Of a stretch of 64,000 bases of DNA, positions 9,725 to 18,368 are shown one piece after another (position 1 is the first letter of the stretch; each line of letters starts with the position of its first letter). Source of the stretch: Roseibium sp. Its GTDB lineage: Bacteria > Pseudomonadota > Alphaproteobacteria > Rhizobiales > Stappiaceae. The stretch lies in contig JAEPML010000008.1 in assembly GCA_017643925.1 (NCBI GenBank), forward strand, positions 124,001 through 188,000, written 5' to 3'. Both the position numbers and the translations under genes were made by a program. Under the pieces are notes generated by a model that did no database searches, was not told the origin of the DNA, and saw nothing but the letters and a program-made list of their open reading frames with translations.

Positions 9725-10645
9725 ATGAGTAAAAACACCATGGAAAGTCAAGGTTCGGTGACTGAAGAAGAGCTCGAGTTGACGACATATGTGGGTCTCG
9801 ACAAGCGCCTTGTCATCATCCGGGCAGGCGATGAGGTCGACAGCGTTCTTGTGTGTGCTGAGCGCTTCAATGTTCTTGTAGACACTCTGGCGACACCGGC
9901 CTTGTGTGCCCGAGCGCTTGACATTCTATCTGACAGGCTCCGGGACAAACCGCTTGTCGTCATCAATTCCCACATGGATTGGGACCATTTCTGGGGCAAT
10001 TCGGCGCTCGATGATAACACGCAAATCATCGCGCATGACGAAGCGATCAGACGACTGGATGACCCGGGTTCTGAAAGGGAATTGGCAGAAAAAAGATCCC
10101 GGGAATCGCGCTTCGAGGACGTCAAAATCGTCCGGCCGACGATCACATTCAAAGGGCAGGGACTGTCACTCCACGGCGGCGATCTGACGCTTGAATTGCT
10201 ACATACGCCCGGTCACACGCCAGACCATGTTGCCGTCTGGATACCGGAAATCAGGACCTGCCTGGCGGTGGATACGGTTGAACATCCAATACCGGAAGTC
10301 TGGAGCCGATCACCGGATGATTTGCGCGAGCTCTGTGCGTCCATAAAGCAAATTCGTGACCTGTATCCGCGACACGTTGTTCTCGCACATGGGCAAACTT
10401 CAGATCCTCAAGTGGTCGACCGAAACCTGGACTATTTCACCGAGCTCCGGGATGCGGTCGCAGCTGTTGAATACGCCACGGTGATACAGGAAGGACTGGA
10501 CGAGAAACGAGGTTTCGAGCTGGAGGATTTCGTAGAAATTGATCCGGAGATGCCGCTGGAGACCAAGGCATTTTATCGTCAGTGTCATCGATCAAATTTG
10601 AACGCGGTCGTAGCCGCTCATCTGTCAGGAGTTGAGTTTTTGTGA
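9725..10645 (+). CDS. MBL-fold metallo-hydrolase with HxDxDH motif
   Basis: A 306-residue metallo-beta-lactamase-fold protein. The metal motif is His83-Met-Asp85-Trp-Asp87-His88 (SHMDWDHFWGN), so the second His of the usual HxHxDH is Asp. Later ligands are visible in HTPGHTPDHV, in the Asp of AVDTVEH, and in VLAHGQT. It starts 5 nt after the upstream fusion gene stops, so the two are probably co-transcribed and may share a substrate. ATG 9725 is preferred; ATG 9740 is an alternative. No signal peptide. The reaction cannot be told from the sequence. Confidence 0.75.
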   Translation: MSKNTMESQGSVTEEELELTTYVGLDKRLVIIRAGDEVDSVLVCAERFNVLVDTLATPALCARALDILSDRLRDKPLVVINSHMDWDHFWGNSALDDNTQIIAHDEAIRRLDDPGSERELAEKRSRESRFEDVKIVRPTITFKGQGLSLHGGDLTLELLHTPGHTPDHVAVWIPEIRTCLAVDTVEHPIPEVWSRSPDDLRELCASIKQIRDLYPRHVVLAHGQTSDPQVVDRNLDYFTELRDAVAAVEYATVIQEGLDEKRGFELEDFVEIDPEMPLETKAFYRQCHRSNLNAVVAAHLSGVEFL

Positions 10646-10862
10646 GGGCGCTGAGGTGATGGTTTCACCGCACCCGTTTGGCGTAGGTTCGACCAGACAA
10701 CACAACACTAAATCATTGATCCATGTAGCAGACAGGATAAACGTCAATCCTATGAAGCAGGCATGGCACCAAGAGTTGGCAGCACTGAACCCCGATAATT
10801 CGCAAGGTAAACATGCATCCATTCTTGTGTAAACCATTGCTGCTTCAGATAAAGTTTCGGTT

Positions 10863-11462
10863 ATGGAATTAAGTCATATCACATTTCAGTGTCCGCTTTT
10901 GGACGACCAAGAGCTATTGAAACGTTTGCCGGACAGTCTCGTATCCTTGTTATTTTCAGTGAACGGTTTTGTTCAATTCGGCGGCGGCTTACACCTGCGG
11001 GGTGCTTGTTTTGAACCCGATTGGCATTCCCTGCGCCGTGCGTGGTTTGGTCCGGGTTCGATCAGCGACCTTTTTCCAGCGGTCAATCATAATTGGGTAC
11101 CGTTTGCAGAAGATTGCGTTGGAGATCAGTTCCTTCTGAAGTCGACTGGTGTAGTCCGTTTATCTGCTGAAACAGGTGAGCTCGAAGAGCTGGGTTTAAC
11201 GTTGGGCGAATTCCTGCGAAGGGCAAATACTGATCCTATTGGATTTCTGGCGATGGAACCGCTGTTGCAGTTCCGACAAGACCAAGGCGATTTGCCCGAT
11301 GGACATCTTGTTCATGCTTACCCTCCGTTTTGCACGGAAGAAGCTGCAAATGGAGTTTCCCTTGCTGCAATACCAGCTTGGGAACTTCACCAATTCCACG
11401 CAGAACTTGCGCGATCTTTGCCAGAATGTGACGGCAAGATTCGGATTGAAATCCGCGACTAG
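10863..11462 (+). CDS. SMI1/KNR4 (SUKH)-like protein
   Basis: A 199-residue cytoplasmic protein. NGFVQFGGGLHLRG near residues 38-52 and the segment PFAEDCVGDQFLL are characteristic of a bacterial SMI1/KNR4 group of the SUKH superfamily, whose members often act as immunity proteins to contact-dependent or polymorphic toxins or as protein adaptors. No toxin gene, VgrG, Rhs or secretion marker lies beside it. Its base composition is somewhat more AT-rich than its neighbours. It stands alone with about 220 bp upstream and 280 bp downstream that hold no gene I can support. Orphan immunity gene is one reading; a housekeeping adaptor is another. Confidence 0.6.
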   Translation: MELSHITFQCPLLDDQELLKRLPDSLVSLLFSVNGFVQFGGGLHLRGACFEPDWHSLRRAWFGPGSISDLFPAVNHNWVPFAEDCVGDQFLLKSTGVVRLSAETGELEELGLTLGEFLRRANTDPIGFLAMEPLLQFRQDQGDLPDGHLVHAYPPFCTEEAANGVSLAAIPAWELHQFHAELARSLPECDGKIRIEIRD

Positions 11463-11741
11463 AAAAATCCATCTTGTCTTGAGGAGTGAGAGTCATTCGT
11501 GACTTGCTCGAGGGTAGAGTAACGGGTTAGCTCCGCGGTCACCATCCGTAATTCGCATAATCAATATTATGGAACATTTTGACTTGCTGAAAACAGGCAA
11601 AGAAACAATCGCTTAGGACGCCTTAGGTGGATCTGCTTTGAACTGATCGCCAAACTACCTGCGTTCTGATGCGTCGCATATCCCGATGACTGACGACTTG
11701 AATGCCGTGTTGTCTGTTGTCGTTGCTGCTCCGGTTTTCGC

Positions 11742-12299
11742 TCACGAGGTGTCGTTGAAAATCAGCCCGCGTTCTTCGAGTGTCTCTTGTGAGCTGTCGA
11801 CGACCTGTCGTGCAAGCTCGAATGAAAACCCGGCGCGGCACAAGGCAGCCATGTCCTTGTCTCGTCTTTCTGTACGGTCAGCTGATTTTCGAAACGGTCC
11901 GAGTCTTCTGCGCCTGGCATAGATGAATGCGCTAGAGAGTTCGTCCTGGTCTTCTGACTGCAACACGGTCTCGATTGTGCCACGATCGACGCCTTTGGCC
12001 GTGAGGTAAGCTTGGATTTTGCGACTAGATGCTCCGCGGCGTTTCATGGCGAACGCTTTTGTTTCGGCGTATGTTGCATCGTTGACCAGACCGGCGCGAA
12101 TGCACTTGTCCAAAGTGGCGTCAATGAACTCACTGAATTCCTCAGGGTCTCGTTCGTGAAACCGGCAGGCTTTCATGACCCTGCGTTCAAGCACCTTGCG
12201 CAGGTTGGCAGAAGAAGAAGGATACCGTTCCAGATAATGAAGCGCAGCTCGTGTGAGCCGCTCTTCGGTTGGCAATCTGGGTTTCCGGCTAGTCCGCAT
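11742..12299 (-). CDS. recX: RecX, modulator of RecA
   Basis: A 185-residue protein with the three-helix repeats of RecX. Family features are the N-terminal segment ALHYLERYPSSSANLRKVL, the middle LVNDATYAETKAFAMKRRG followed by KIQAYLTAKGVDRGTIE, and the C-terminal CRAGFSFELARQVVD. RecX binds inside the groove of RecA filaments and blocks their extension or ATPase. The gene is not next to recA here, which is common in Alphaproteobacteria. Its first codons overlap the MBL hydrolase gene by 11 nt, so it is probably the last gene of the tmk-holB-tatD-MBL series. Confidence 0.85.
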   Translation of the reverse strand: MRTSRKPRLPTEERLTRAALHYLERYPSSSANLRKVLERRVMKACRFHERDPEEFSEFIDATLDKCIRAGLVNDATYAETKAFAMKRRGASSRKIQAYLTAKGVDRGTIETVLQSEDQDELSSAFIYARRRRLGPFRKSADRTERRDKDMAALCRAGFSFELARQVVDSSQETLEERGLIFNDTS

Positions 12300-13125
12300 A
12301 GGCAGTTTGTGGCGAAAAGATTTGTTTTTCAGCGACTTGCAGCGTCATTCCATCATACGCCGGAACGATGTTTTCCGGCAGTTCGTGCAGCAGCTCGCCA
12401 TAGTCCAGATTGTCGTTGAGATTGGTAAAGACCGCGCGGTCCGGTGCAAGTATTCCAGTCCATTTCAAACTGTCTTCCAGGCAGAAATGGCTTGGATGCG
12501 GCGGTCTGCGCAGGCAGTCCAGGATCAGGAGATCAAGACCTGAAAGTTGCTCGAGATTCTGGTCCGAAAAATCGGAAACGTCGGGAATATATGCAGCGTT
12601 TTCAATGCGATAGCCAAGTGCATCTATGTTTCCATGGGCCACGGTAATCGGATCGAAGGTGATCGGTCCACCTGCTCCATCGATGGCGAATGCTTCCCCG
12701 GGTTCGATCAGATGGTGTTCAAGGATCGGGGGATAATTCGACCCTGCCGGCGTTTTGAAACAATAGCCGAAGGCAGCTTCTGCGCGCTGGTAAGTTTCGC
12801 CGTCCATGTAGACAGGCATTTTCTTCTTTGTACGCAACATGAACGCACGCAGGTCGTCGATTCCGTGCAGATGATCTGCGTGGGCATGGGTATAAAGCAC
12901 TGCATCAAGATGGCTGACATTGGCATCGAGCATCTGCGTGCGAAGATCAGGCCCGGTATCAATCAACACCGTTGTGCACCCGTTTTCCCCAGACTTCTCC
13001 ACAAGAAGTGCACATCTGGAGCGCCGGTTCTTCGGCTCATTCGGGTCGCAATTGCCCCAATTGTTGCCGATCTTCGGTACGCCGGAGGACGAGCCGCATC
13101 CCAATATGGTCAGTTTGATGGTCAA
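12289..13125 (-). CDS. MBL-fold metal-dependent hydrolase (PhnP-like)
   Basis: A 278-residue metallo-beta-lactamase-fold enzyme with the intact motif THAHADHLHGIDDLR, an N-terminal LGCGSSSGVP strand and a distal VAHGN histidine. The closest described relatives are PhnP-type cyclic phosphate phosphodiesterases, but the position directly after tatD is the conserved housekeeping one in Alphaproteobacteria, with no phosphonate genes nearby. Its start overlaps the tatD stop by 4 nt (ATGA), so translation is coupled. A physiological substrate cannot be assigned. Confidence 0.82.
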   Translation of the reverse strand: MTIKLTILGCGSSSGVPKIGNNWGNCDPNEPKNRRSRCALLVEKSGENGCTTVLIDTGPDLRTQMLDANVSHLDAVLYTHAHADHLHGIDDLRAFMLRTKKKMPVYMDGETYQRAEAAFGYCFKTPAGSNYPPILEHHLIEPGEAFAIDGAGGPITFDPITVAHGNIDALGYRIENAAYIPDVSDFSDQNLEQLSGLDLLILDCLRRPPHPSHFCLEDSLKWTGILAPDRAVFTNLNDNLDYGELLHELPENIVPAYDGMTLQVAEKQIFSPQTAYAD

Positions 13126-13928
13126 AGGCGTGCTCTTTCGGCAAGCGTTCCCGGTTTTGGAACCTTTGAGAACAGTCGGAAGAAGTTCTCGGTGGTTTGC
13201 CGGGCGATTTCTTCTTCCGACACGCCGCGCGTTTCCGCCAGTACGGCAGCTGTCATGGCTGTGTAGGCGGGTTCGTTGCGTTTTCCCCGCCTTGGCTGAG
13301 GTGCCAGATAAGGGGCATCGGTTTCGACAAGCAACCGATCTGCCGGCAGGTCCCGTGCGATGTCCCGGAGTTCCTCGGAGCGTTTGAAAGTCAAGATGCC
13401 AGAAAAGGATACGTAGAGACCCAGTTCAATGCCGGTCATTGCAAGTTCACGGCCGGAGGAAAAGCAGTGCAGGAGGGCCTTGAATTCCCCCTTCCCCATT
13501 TCTTCGCGCAGGATTGCAGCCATGTCGTCGTCTGCATCGCGTGAATGAATGACAAGTGGCAGGCCGGTCTGGCGCGCAGCTTCAATGTGCGTGCGGAAGC
13601 CTTCCTGCTGCGCGTCACGCGGTGACTTGTCGTAGAAGTAGTCCAGACCTGCCTCGCCGATTGCGACCACCTTGGGATGCGCTGCGCGCATGACGATCTC
13701 GTCCACAGGTATGCCGCGCTCAGCGCCTGCATTGTGAGGATGGGTGCCGACCGAGCAATAGACTTCCGGATACTCCTCGGCGATCGCACGCACCTGATCG
13801 AATTTCCGGATGTGGGTGCAGATGGTCACCATCAACTCCACACCCGCCGCCTTTGCACGGGCAATCAATTCCGGGCGTTCGCCATCAAAGTCGGGAAAAT
13901 CGAGATGGCAGTGACTGTCAACTATCAT
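13122..13928 (-). CDS. TatD-family metal-dependent deoxyribonuclease
   Basis: A 268-residue TIM-barrel hydrolase of the YcfH/TatD group. Visible metal ligands are the N-terminal DSHCHLDF pair, the Glu in GEAGLDYFYD, the His in PLVIHSRDADDD, HCFSSG, and the final Asp in LLVETDAPYLAPQP. The family has 3'-5' exonuclease activity on DNA and is placed in DNA quality control. It lies between holB and the MBL hydrolase on the same strand. The 167 bp before it hold a small hairpin (13988-14006) but no gene, although metG often occupies this position. Confidence 0.9.
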   Translation of the reverse strand: MIVDSHCHLDFPDFDGERPELIARAKAAGVELMVTICTHIRKFDQVRAIAEEYPEVYCSVGTHPHNAGAERGIPVDEIVMRAAHPKVVAIGEAGLDYFYDKSPRDAQQEGFRTHIEAARQTGLPLVIHSRDADDDMAAILREEMGKGEFKALLHCFSSGRELAMTGIELGLYVSFSGILTFKRSEELRDIARDLPADRLLVETDAPYLAPQPRRGKRNEPAYTAMTAAVLAETRGVSEEEIARQTTENFFRLFSKVPKPGTLAERARL

Positions 13929-14095
13929 AGGGGTTCCACAGTGATTTCAGAGCGCGACGTAGCGTCCATGTTTTTGCCCCTGATACAGGGATTTGCTGAA
14001 AATCCCAAGACCGCTCGTTGGTATAAGATCGCAAAAGTGAATGTGCTTTTCGCTGATTGGTACGGTGGGCAACAGTTTGTGGATTTCCTGCCTTG

Positions 14096-15166
14096 TCAGG
14101 AAAGCTTCAGATCGCGCAGGCGCAGGAAGAAGTCCAGAACAACCTGCTTGCGATCGAGATTGAGAGCGTCGGAATCCCTGATTTCGGTGTTGGTCCGCTC
14201 CCAGAGCTGCACGAGTTCATTTGCCTGATCGACACCCTTGCCAAGCTGCTGGCGCATTTTCTCATGCAGCCAGATCTGAGTGATGTGTTGAAAGCTTTCC
14301 CAATTGTCCGTCTGCCCACGTGCCGCCACCAGATCGCCAAGCGTGTGGACGGCTGAAAAGTCTGCATTTGCCGCGTCTTCTGCAAGTTTGCGGAGTCCCT
14401 TTGCGATCGCAAGACCATCACCTGAAAGCAACGTAATTGCCGATCGAAGACTGCCGTCCGCCGTGCGGGCGATCTCGCGCAAATCCTCTTCGCCCGGGAT
14501 ATCGTCGCTTGCCAGGTCTTTCAGTCCAGCGCGGATATCGTCTTCGCTCAATGGGGTCATGTCGAGGCGACGGCATCTGGAGCGGATGGTCGGCAAAAGC
14601 CGTCCCGGCGTGTGGCTGAGAACCAGGAAGAGGCATCTTTCCGGGGGCTCTTCAAGTATCTTGAGCAGCGCGTTGGCAGAGTTTGCGTTCATGTCGTCTG
14701 CAGCATCGACGATGCAGATACGCCAGGCCTTTGCTGATGCCGTGGTGCCGAAAAAGGATACCGTCCGGCGGACCTCGTCGACTGGCAGATCCGACTTGAA
14801 ACGCTTCGATTTTTCATCCCATGGGCGGCGTAGATGCAGGATGTTCGGATGCCCGCCTGCCCTCATCTGGAGCGCAACCGGATGATTGGATGGAACAGCA
14901 AGATCCGATGCATTGGCTACGTCATTGCCGAAGCGATCAGGGTTGGCGATGACGAATTGTGCAAACCTGAAAGCAAGGGTGGCCTTGCCGATGCCCTTTG
15001 GTCCACCCAGGATCCAGGCATGGTGAAGACGCTCCGAGCGATACGCGTTCAGCAATGCTTTTTCAGTCGCTTGATGTCCGATCAGACCGTTGCGTTCATG
15101 CGGCAAGGGATAGCCCGGCAGAGCGTCGACTTCAGGTATTTCGAGGGGCTCGGACCTGCGCGCCAT
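14096..15166 (-). CDS. holB: DNA polymerase III delta-prime subunit
   Basis: A 356-residue AAA+ clamp-loader subunit. The N-terminal Walker-type loop is GGPKGIGKATLAFRFAQ at about residues 54-70; sensor and lid features follow, including NANSANALLKILEEPPE and the trailing LFLVLSHTPGRLLPTIRSRC, which is the family hallmark. It loads the beta clamp together with gamma/tau and delta subunits. Its start overlaps the tmk stop by one base (TGATG), so the two are translationally coupled. An alphaproteobacterial C-terminal extension (residues about 300-356) is present. Confidence 0.92.
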   Translation of the reverse strand: MARRSEPLEIPEVDALPGYPLPHERNGLIGHQATEKALLNAYRSERLHHAWILGGPKGIGKATLAFRFAQFVIANPDRFGNDVANASDLAVPSNHPVALQMRAGGHPNILHLRRPWDEKSKRFKSDLPVDEVRRTVSFFGTTASAKAWRICIVDAADDMNANSANALLKILEEPPERCLFLVLSHTPGRLLPTIRSRCRRLDMTPLSEDDIRAGLKDLASDDIPGEEDLREIARTADGSLRSAITLLSGDGLAIAKGLRKLAEDAANADFSAVHTLGDLVAARGQTDNWESFQHITQIWLHEKMRQQLGKGVDQANELVQLWERTNTEIRDSDALNLDRKQVVLDFFLRLRDLKLS

Positions 15167-15852
15167 CAGGAGTTTCCTTCCGAAGCTTCGGCCAGGTTGG
15201 ATTGGGAGCCCAGCTCCTCCGGAAAGGCCCTTTGAACGGCCTTAAGGATGTCTTCCGTGACCTGATCAAGTGTTCCGGCACCGTCAATCACCGAGAACCT
15301 GTAAGCTTCCTTTCGGGCAAGTGACAGAAACAGCTGCCGCCGCCGCTCATGAACCGCAAGGGCCTCGCCTTCGAACCGGTCGGGTCCGCCGCTATCGTCG
15401 GTTTTTGAGCGCACCGCGACCCTGCCGAGGCCTATTTCCACCGGCACATCGATCAGGAGGGTCAGTTCGGGCCGGATACCGGCGACGGCGGCCGTTTCCA
15501 GAAGATCAAGATAATCCGGATCAACACCGGCTTCGCCCTGATAGACCCGTGTGGAATCGGCATATCGATCACACAGGACCCAGTCGCCACGATCAAGCGC
15601 CGGCTTGATGGTCTTGTCGACATGATCTGCGCGGGCAGCCGCGAACAACATGGCTTCACCGCTTGGGCCGAGATCTTTTGCGCCACCGGACAACAACATG
15701 GCACGTATCTTTTCAGCGCCCGGAGAGCCGCCCGGTTCACGGGTCACGATGACGGTCTGCCCCTGACTTTCGAGAAATGCCTTCAGCCGCGCGATCTGTG
15801 TCGACTTGCCGGCGCCCTCGCCGCCTTCGAATGTAATGAAGTGTCCCGCCAC
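15166..15852 (-). CDS. tmk: thymidylate kinase
   Basis: A 228-residue dTMP kinase that makes dTDP. The P-loop is FEGGEGAGKSTQ near residues 8-19, the DR motif is LCDRYADST, the TREPGGSPGAE segment binds dTMP, and the LID region with TDDSGGPDRFE follows. Length and motifs are normal. It lies between the carboxypeptidase gene and holB, the standard order in Alphaproteobacteria. Confidence 0.95.
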   Translation of the reverse strand: MAGHFITFEGGEGAGKSTQIARLKAFLESQGQTVIVTREPGGSPGAEKIRAMLLSGGAKDLGPSGEAMLFAAARADHVDKTIKPALDRGDWVLCDRYADSTRVYQGEAGVDPDYLDLLETAAVAGIRPELTLLIDVPVEIGLGRVAVRSKTDDSGGPDRFEGEALAVHERRRQLFLSLARKEAYRFSVIDGAGTLDQVTEDILKAVQRAFPEELGSQSNLAEASEGNS

Positions 15853-15946
15853 GCTGATAAAGGCTCCACGCGTAATTGAGATTCTGTTCTTGTTGGAGTG
15901 GTTCTAGCAGGTATCCGGACGGATGTTTATTGCCACGCGGTTTTTC

Positions 15947-17131
15947 CTAACCGATCCAGCCGAACAACAGTTCCTGGACACCGTCGACCGCCCGGTCGAT
16001 CAGGTCACCCTCCGGCACAGATCCGCCGGTCACCAGAGGTGCCCGGTAGACGATGCCCGTCTTGCCGATGACACGTATTTCGCCCGCGACCGTTCCTTCC
16101 GCAACCGGCGCTTTCAGGGGACCCTGATAGACTACACGGATCCGGTATTCCAGGGTGTCACCGCGTGCAAGAAGCACGTCGACATCCTTGTTGGAGACCA
16201 GTGGCACGGTGCTTTCGGCGCCACCATAGACGCGCCCGTCGGCAATCACGTCTCCGGCGGAATAGATCGTCTGGACCGTGAAATATTCCCAGGCACCTGA
16301 GAAAACTTCCTTCAGGGTCTGAAGCCGGTGTTTGTCGGAGGTTAGGCCGGCAACAGCGGCAATAACCCTGCGTCCGTTGCGATCAACGGATCCAAGCCCG
16401 GAATAGCCGTCCTCGCTGGTGTTGCCGCCGCCAAGTCCGTCGAGATTGCGAATTTCGCCCAGAAGCGGGTTCTTGTTGCGCTGGAATATCTTGTTCCAGG
16501 TAAATTCCGGAATGGAGAACAGCTCATAAAGTTCCGGGTGATTTTCGATCACGAATTCCGCCAGCTTTGCCTGGTCATGGACGGTTGTTTTGCTTGGTTT
16601 GTCTTCGTAACCGGTCGGATTGGCAAAGACGCTGTTTGTCATGCCGATGCTCTGTGCGAGTTCGCTCATGCGGACAGCGAAGGCTTCCTCCGACCCGTCA
16701 ACGCATTCTGCCAGCACGATCGCTGCATCATTGGCATTGTGAACCAGCAACCCCTTCAAGAGGTCTTCGACGGCAATCTCGGACTTGATGGCGGCAAACA
16801 TGGTGGAGCGTCGTGACGGTGCGCCCCCCGTCCGCCATGCGTGTTCGCTGACCTTGCAAAGCTGTTCGCGCGTCAACTCACCGTCTTTCAAAAGTTGAAA
16901 AACGGTCGCCGCGGTCATGACCTTGGCAAGAGAACCTGGGGCGAAGGCCTTGTCCGGTTCCTTTGCAAACAGAATGGTTTCCGTTGCCGGTTCATAGAGG
17001 AACGCCATCGGCGCCTTTGTGACGATGGTTTCAGCAGCATGAGAACCGGATGTGGGAGCGGCCGCGAAAAGGATGATACCGGCGAACAAGGCCGCAATCG
17101 ACGCAAACCGTTTCGAAATTGCCAGATGCAT
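15947..17131 (-). CDS. D-Ala-D-Ala carboxypeptidase homologue (PBP5/6 family) with two catalytic motifs lost
   Basis: A 394-residue exported protein with a signal peptide (residues 1-33, ending GSHAAE) and the S11 fold of PBP5/6. The first motif is intact: Ser67-Leu-Ala-Lys70 (GSLAKVMTA). The second, normally SxN (SGN or SAN), reads Asn132-Ala-Asn134, and the third, normally KTG, reads Gly234-Gly-Gly236 (NLDGLGGGNTSEDG). Both changes were read from the DNA (16730-16738 and 16424-16432). The C-terminal beta domain (about 280-390) is kept. The KTG Lys and SxN Ser are needed for acylation and turnover in the family, so normal DD-carboxypeptidase activity is doubtful. It keeps the conserved position beside tmk and rlpA. 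ATG 17131 follows AGGGGA. Confidence 0.85.
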   Translation of the reverse strand: MHLAISKRFASIAALFAGIILFAAAPTSGSHAAETIVTKAPMAFLYEPATETILFAKEPDKAFAPGSLAKVMTAATVFQLLKDGELTREQLCKVSEHAWRTGGAPSRRSTMFAAIKSEIAVEDLLKGLLVHNANDAAIVLAECVDGSEEAFAVRMSELAQSIGMTNSVFANPTGYEDKPSKTTVHDQAKLAEFVIENHPELYELFSIPEFTWNKIFQRNKNPLLGEIRNLDGLGGGNTSEDGYSGLGSVDRNGRRVIAAVAGLTSDKHRLQTLKEVFSGAWEYFTVQTIYSAGDVIADGRVYGGAESTVPLVSNKDVDVLLARGDTLEYRIRVVYQGPLKAPVAEGTVAGEIRVIGKTGIVYRAPLVTGGSVPEGDLIDRAVDGVQELLFGWIG

Positions 17132-17210
17132 GTCTGTGCCGTCCCCTTCAATCATCAGGGAACGGAGCGACCAGACTGTAGTAAAGCAAGGCGTTCGGGA
17201 TTCCCTTACG

Positions 17211-18368
17211 CTATTTTACCGATTGTGCAGCGCTTGCCAATTGGCGCAGGGAGACACTGTTGCCATCGAATTCGGCCAGGAGCGCGTGTGCATCGGAAAC
17301 ACGTTGGTTGGCCGTGTAGGACGAGATGGCACTACCGGGCTGAATGCCTGTCGGCGTTGCCTGTGCGGGAACCCTCAGGTAACCGAGTGTTCCGTCAGCT
17401 GGGGCCGGTCCAGGTGCAGCTGCAGGTGTTACTGGCTGGAATGCATTGTTCGAGGCTAGCCTGACGCTTGGCGCGCCTGCTTCAAACGCGATTGCAGGAT
17501 CAAAGGCGGATGCCACCTGCGACGTTGCCGGTGCGCGGAATGCGGTCACCCGGGCCGGAGCCGTCAGGTAGGGACGCGTGCTGGGGGCCGGCACCTTGCC
17601 GAACACGATTTGCGGGGTTGGCTGGACAGCCTGCGGATTTGCCAGGGCAAGCATGGTGCCCGGACGGGTTGCGCCCGGTTCGACGGCGCCAGGGCCGCGA
17701 TAGGACGCCATGAGATAGGCTTCGTCCTGGCCGTGAAGCGGTGCCTTGCCCATGTATTCGACCTTCACCTTGCCGACGCCCGCCGACTTGGTGTCCAGCA
17801 TCGTGGCGACGCGTTCGGACAGGTCGATGATGCGGTTGCCGTGGAACGGGCCACGGTCATTGACGCGCACGATCATGGAACGGCCATTGGACACGTTGGT
17901 GACGCGTGCATAGGAAGGCAGAGGCATCGTGGTATGCGCGGCTGTCAAGGCATTCCGGTCGAAGATTTCGCCGTTTGCGGTTTTCCGGCCATGGAAGGTC
18001 GGTCCGTACCAGGAGGCTAGTCCCGTCTTTTTGTAGTTGGGCTCATGCTTCGGGTAGTACCACTTGCCGGCAATCTTGTATTTCTTACCGACGACGTAGC
18101 GCCCGCCGCCCTTGGGAACCGGTTTTCCGGCTGCGACCATGCGCGGGCTGCCCTTGACGCCGTATTTCTTGGGGCTGAATTTTGCTTTTTCCGGTGGGGG
18201 CGCAGAACTGCAGGCTGCGACAGCTGACACAGCGGCCAGAACGATGAATCCATTTCTGATCTGCGACCAGACTGATCCCTTCCGAGCTGACGCCTTGCCG
18301 CGTTTTTCGGTGGTTTCCCCAATAGACGTGTTTGCCTTCCGGCAAACCTGACCGCCTGTCCCTAGCAT
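17211..18368 (-). CDS. rlpA: RlpA-like septal lipoprotein / lytic transglycosylase
   Basis: A 385-residue protein with a late signal sequence and a lipobox ending VSAVAAC near residue 53, so it is probably an outer-membrane lipoprotein. The double-psi beta-barrel begins GLASWYGPTFHGRKTANGE (about residues 118-137) and includes RVNDRGPFHGNRIIDLS, carrying the Asp and His of RlpA-type lytic transglycosylases that cut glycan strands lacking stem peptides. The C-terminal 150 residues are Ala/Pro-rich, and I see no SPOR domain, unlike E. coli RlpA. It neighbours the carboxypeptidase homologue, consistent with a role in the septal wall. The start at 18368 is uncertain because no clear ribosome site is seen. 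Confidence 0.85.
   Translation of the reverse strand: MLGTGGQVCRKANTSIGETTEKRGKASARKGSVWSQIRNGFIVLAAVSAVAACSSAPPPEKAKFSPKKYGVKGSPRMVAAGKPVPKGGGRYVVGKKYKIAGKWYYPKHEPNYKKTGLASWYGPTFHGRKTANGEIFDRNALTAAHTTMPLPSYARVTNVSNGRSMIVRVNDRGPFHGNRIIDLSERVATMLDTKSAGVGKVKVEYMGKAPLHGQDEAYLMASYRGPGAVEPGATRPGTMLALANPQAVQPTPQIVFGKVPAPSTRPYLTAPARVTAFRAPATSQVASAFDPAIAFEAGAPSVRLASNNAFQPVTPAAAPGPAPADGTLGYLRVPAQATPTGIQPGSAISSYTANQRVSDAHALLAEFDGNSVSLRQLASAAQSVK

Noticed and set aside
13988..14006. Hairpin GGGATTT-N5-AAATCCC between holB and tatD as a terminator
   Set aside because: Stem of 7 bp without a T-run on either strand; it may be chance in an AT-richer gap.
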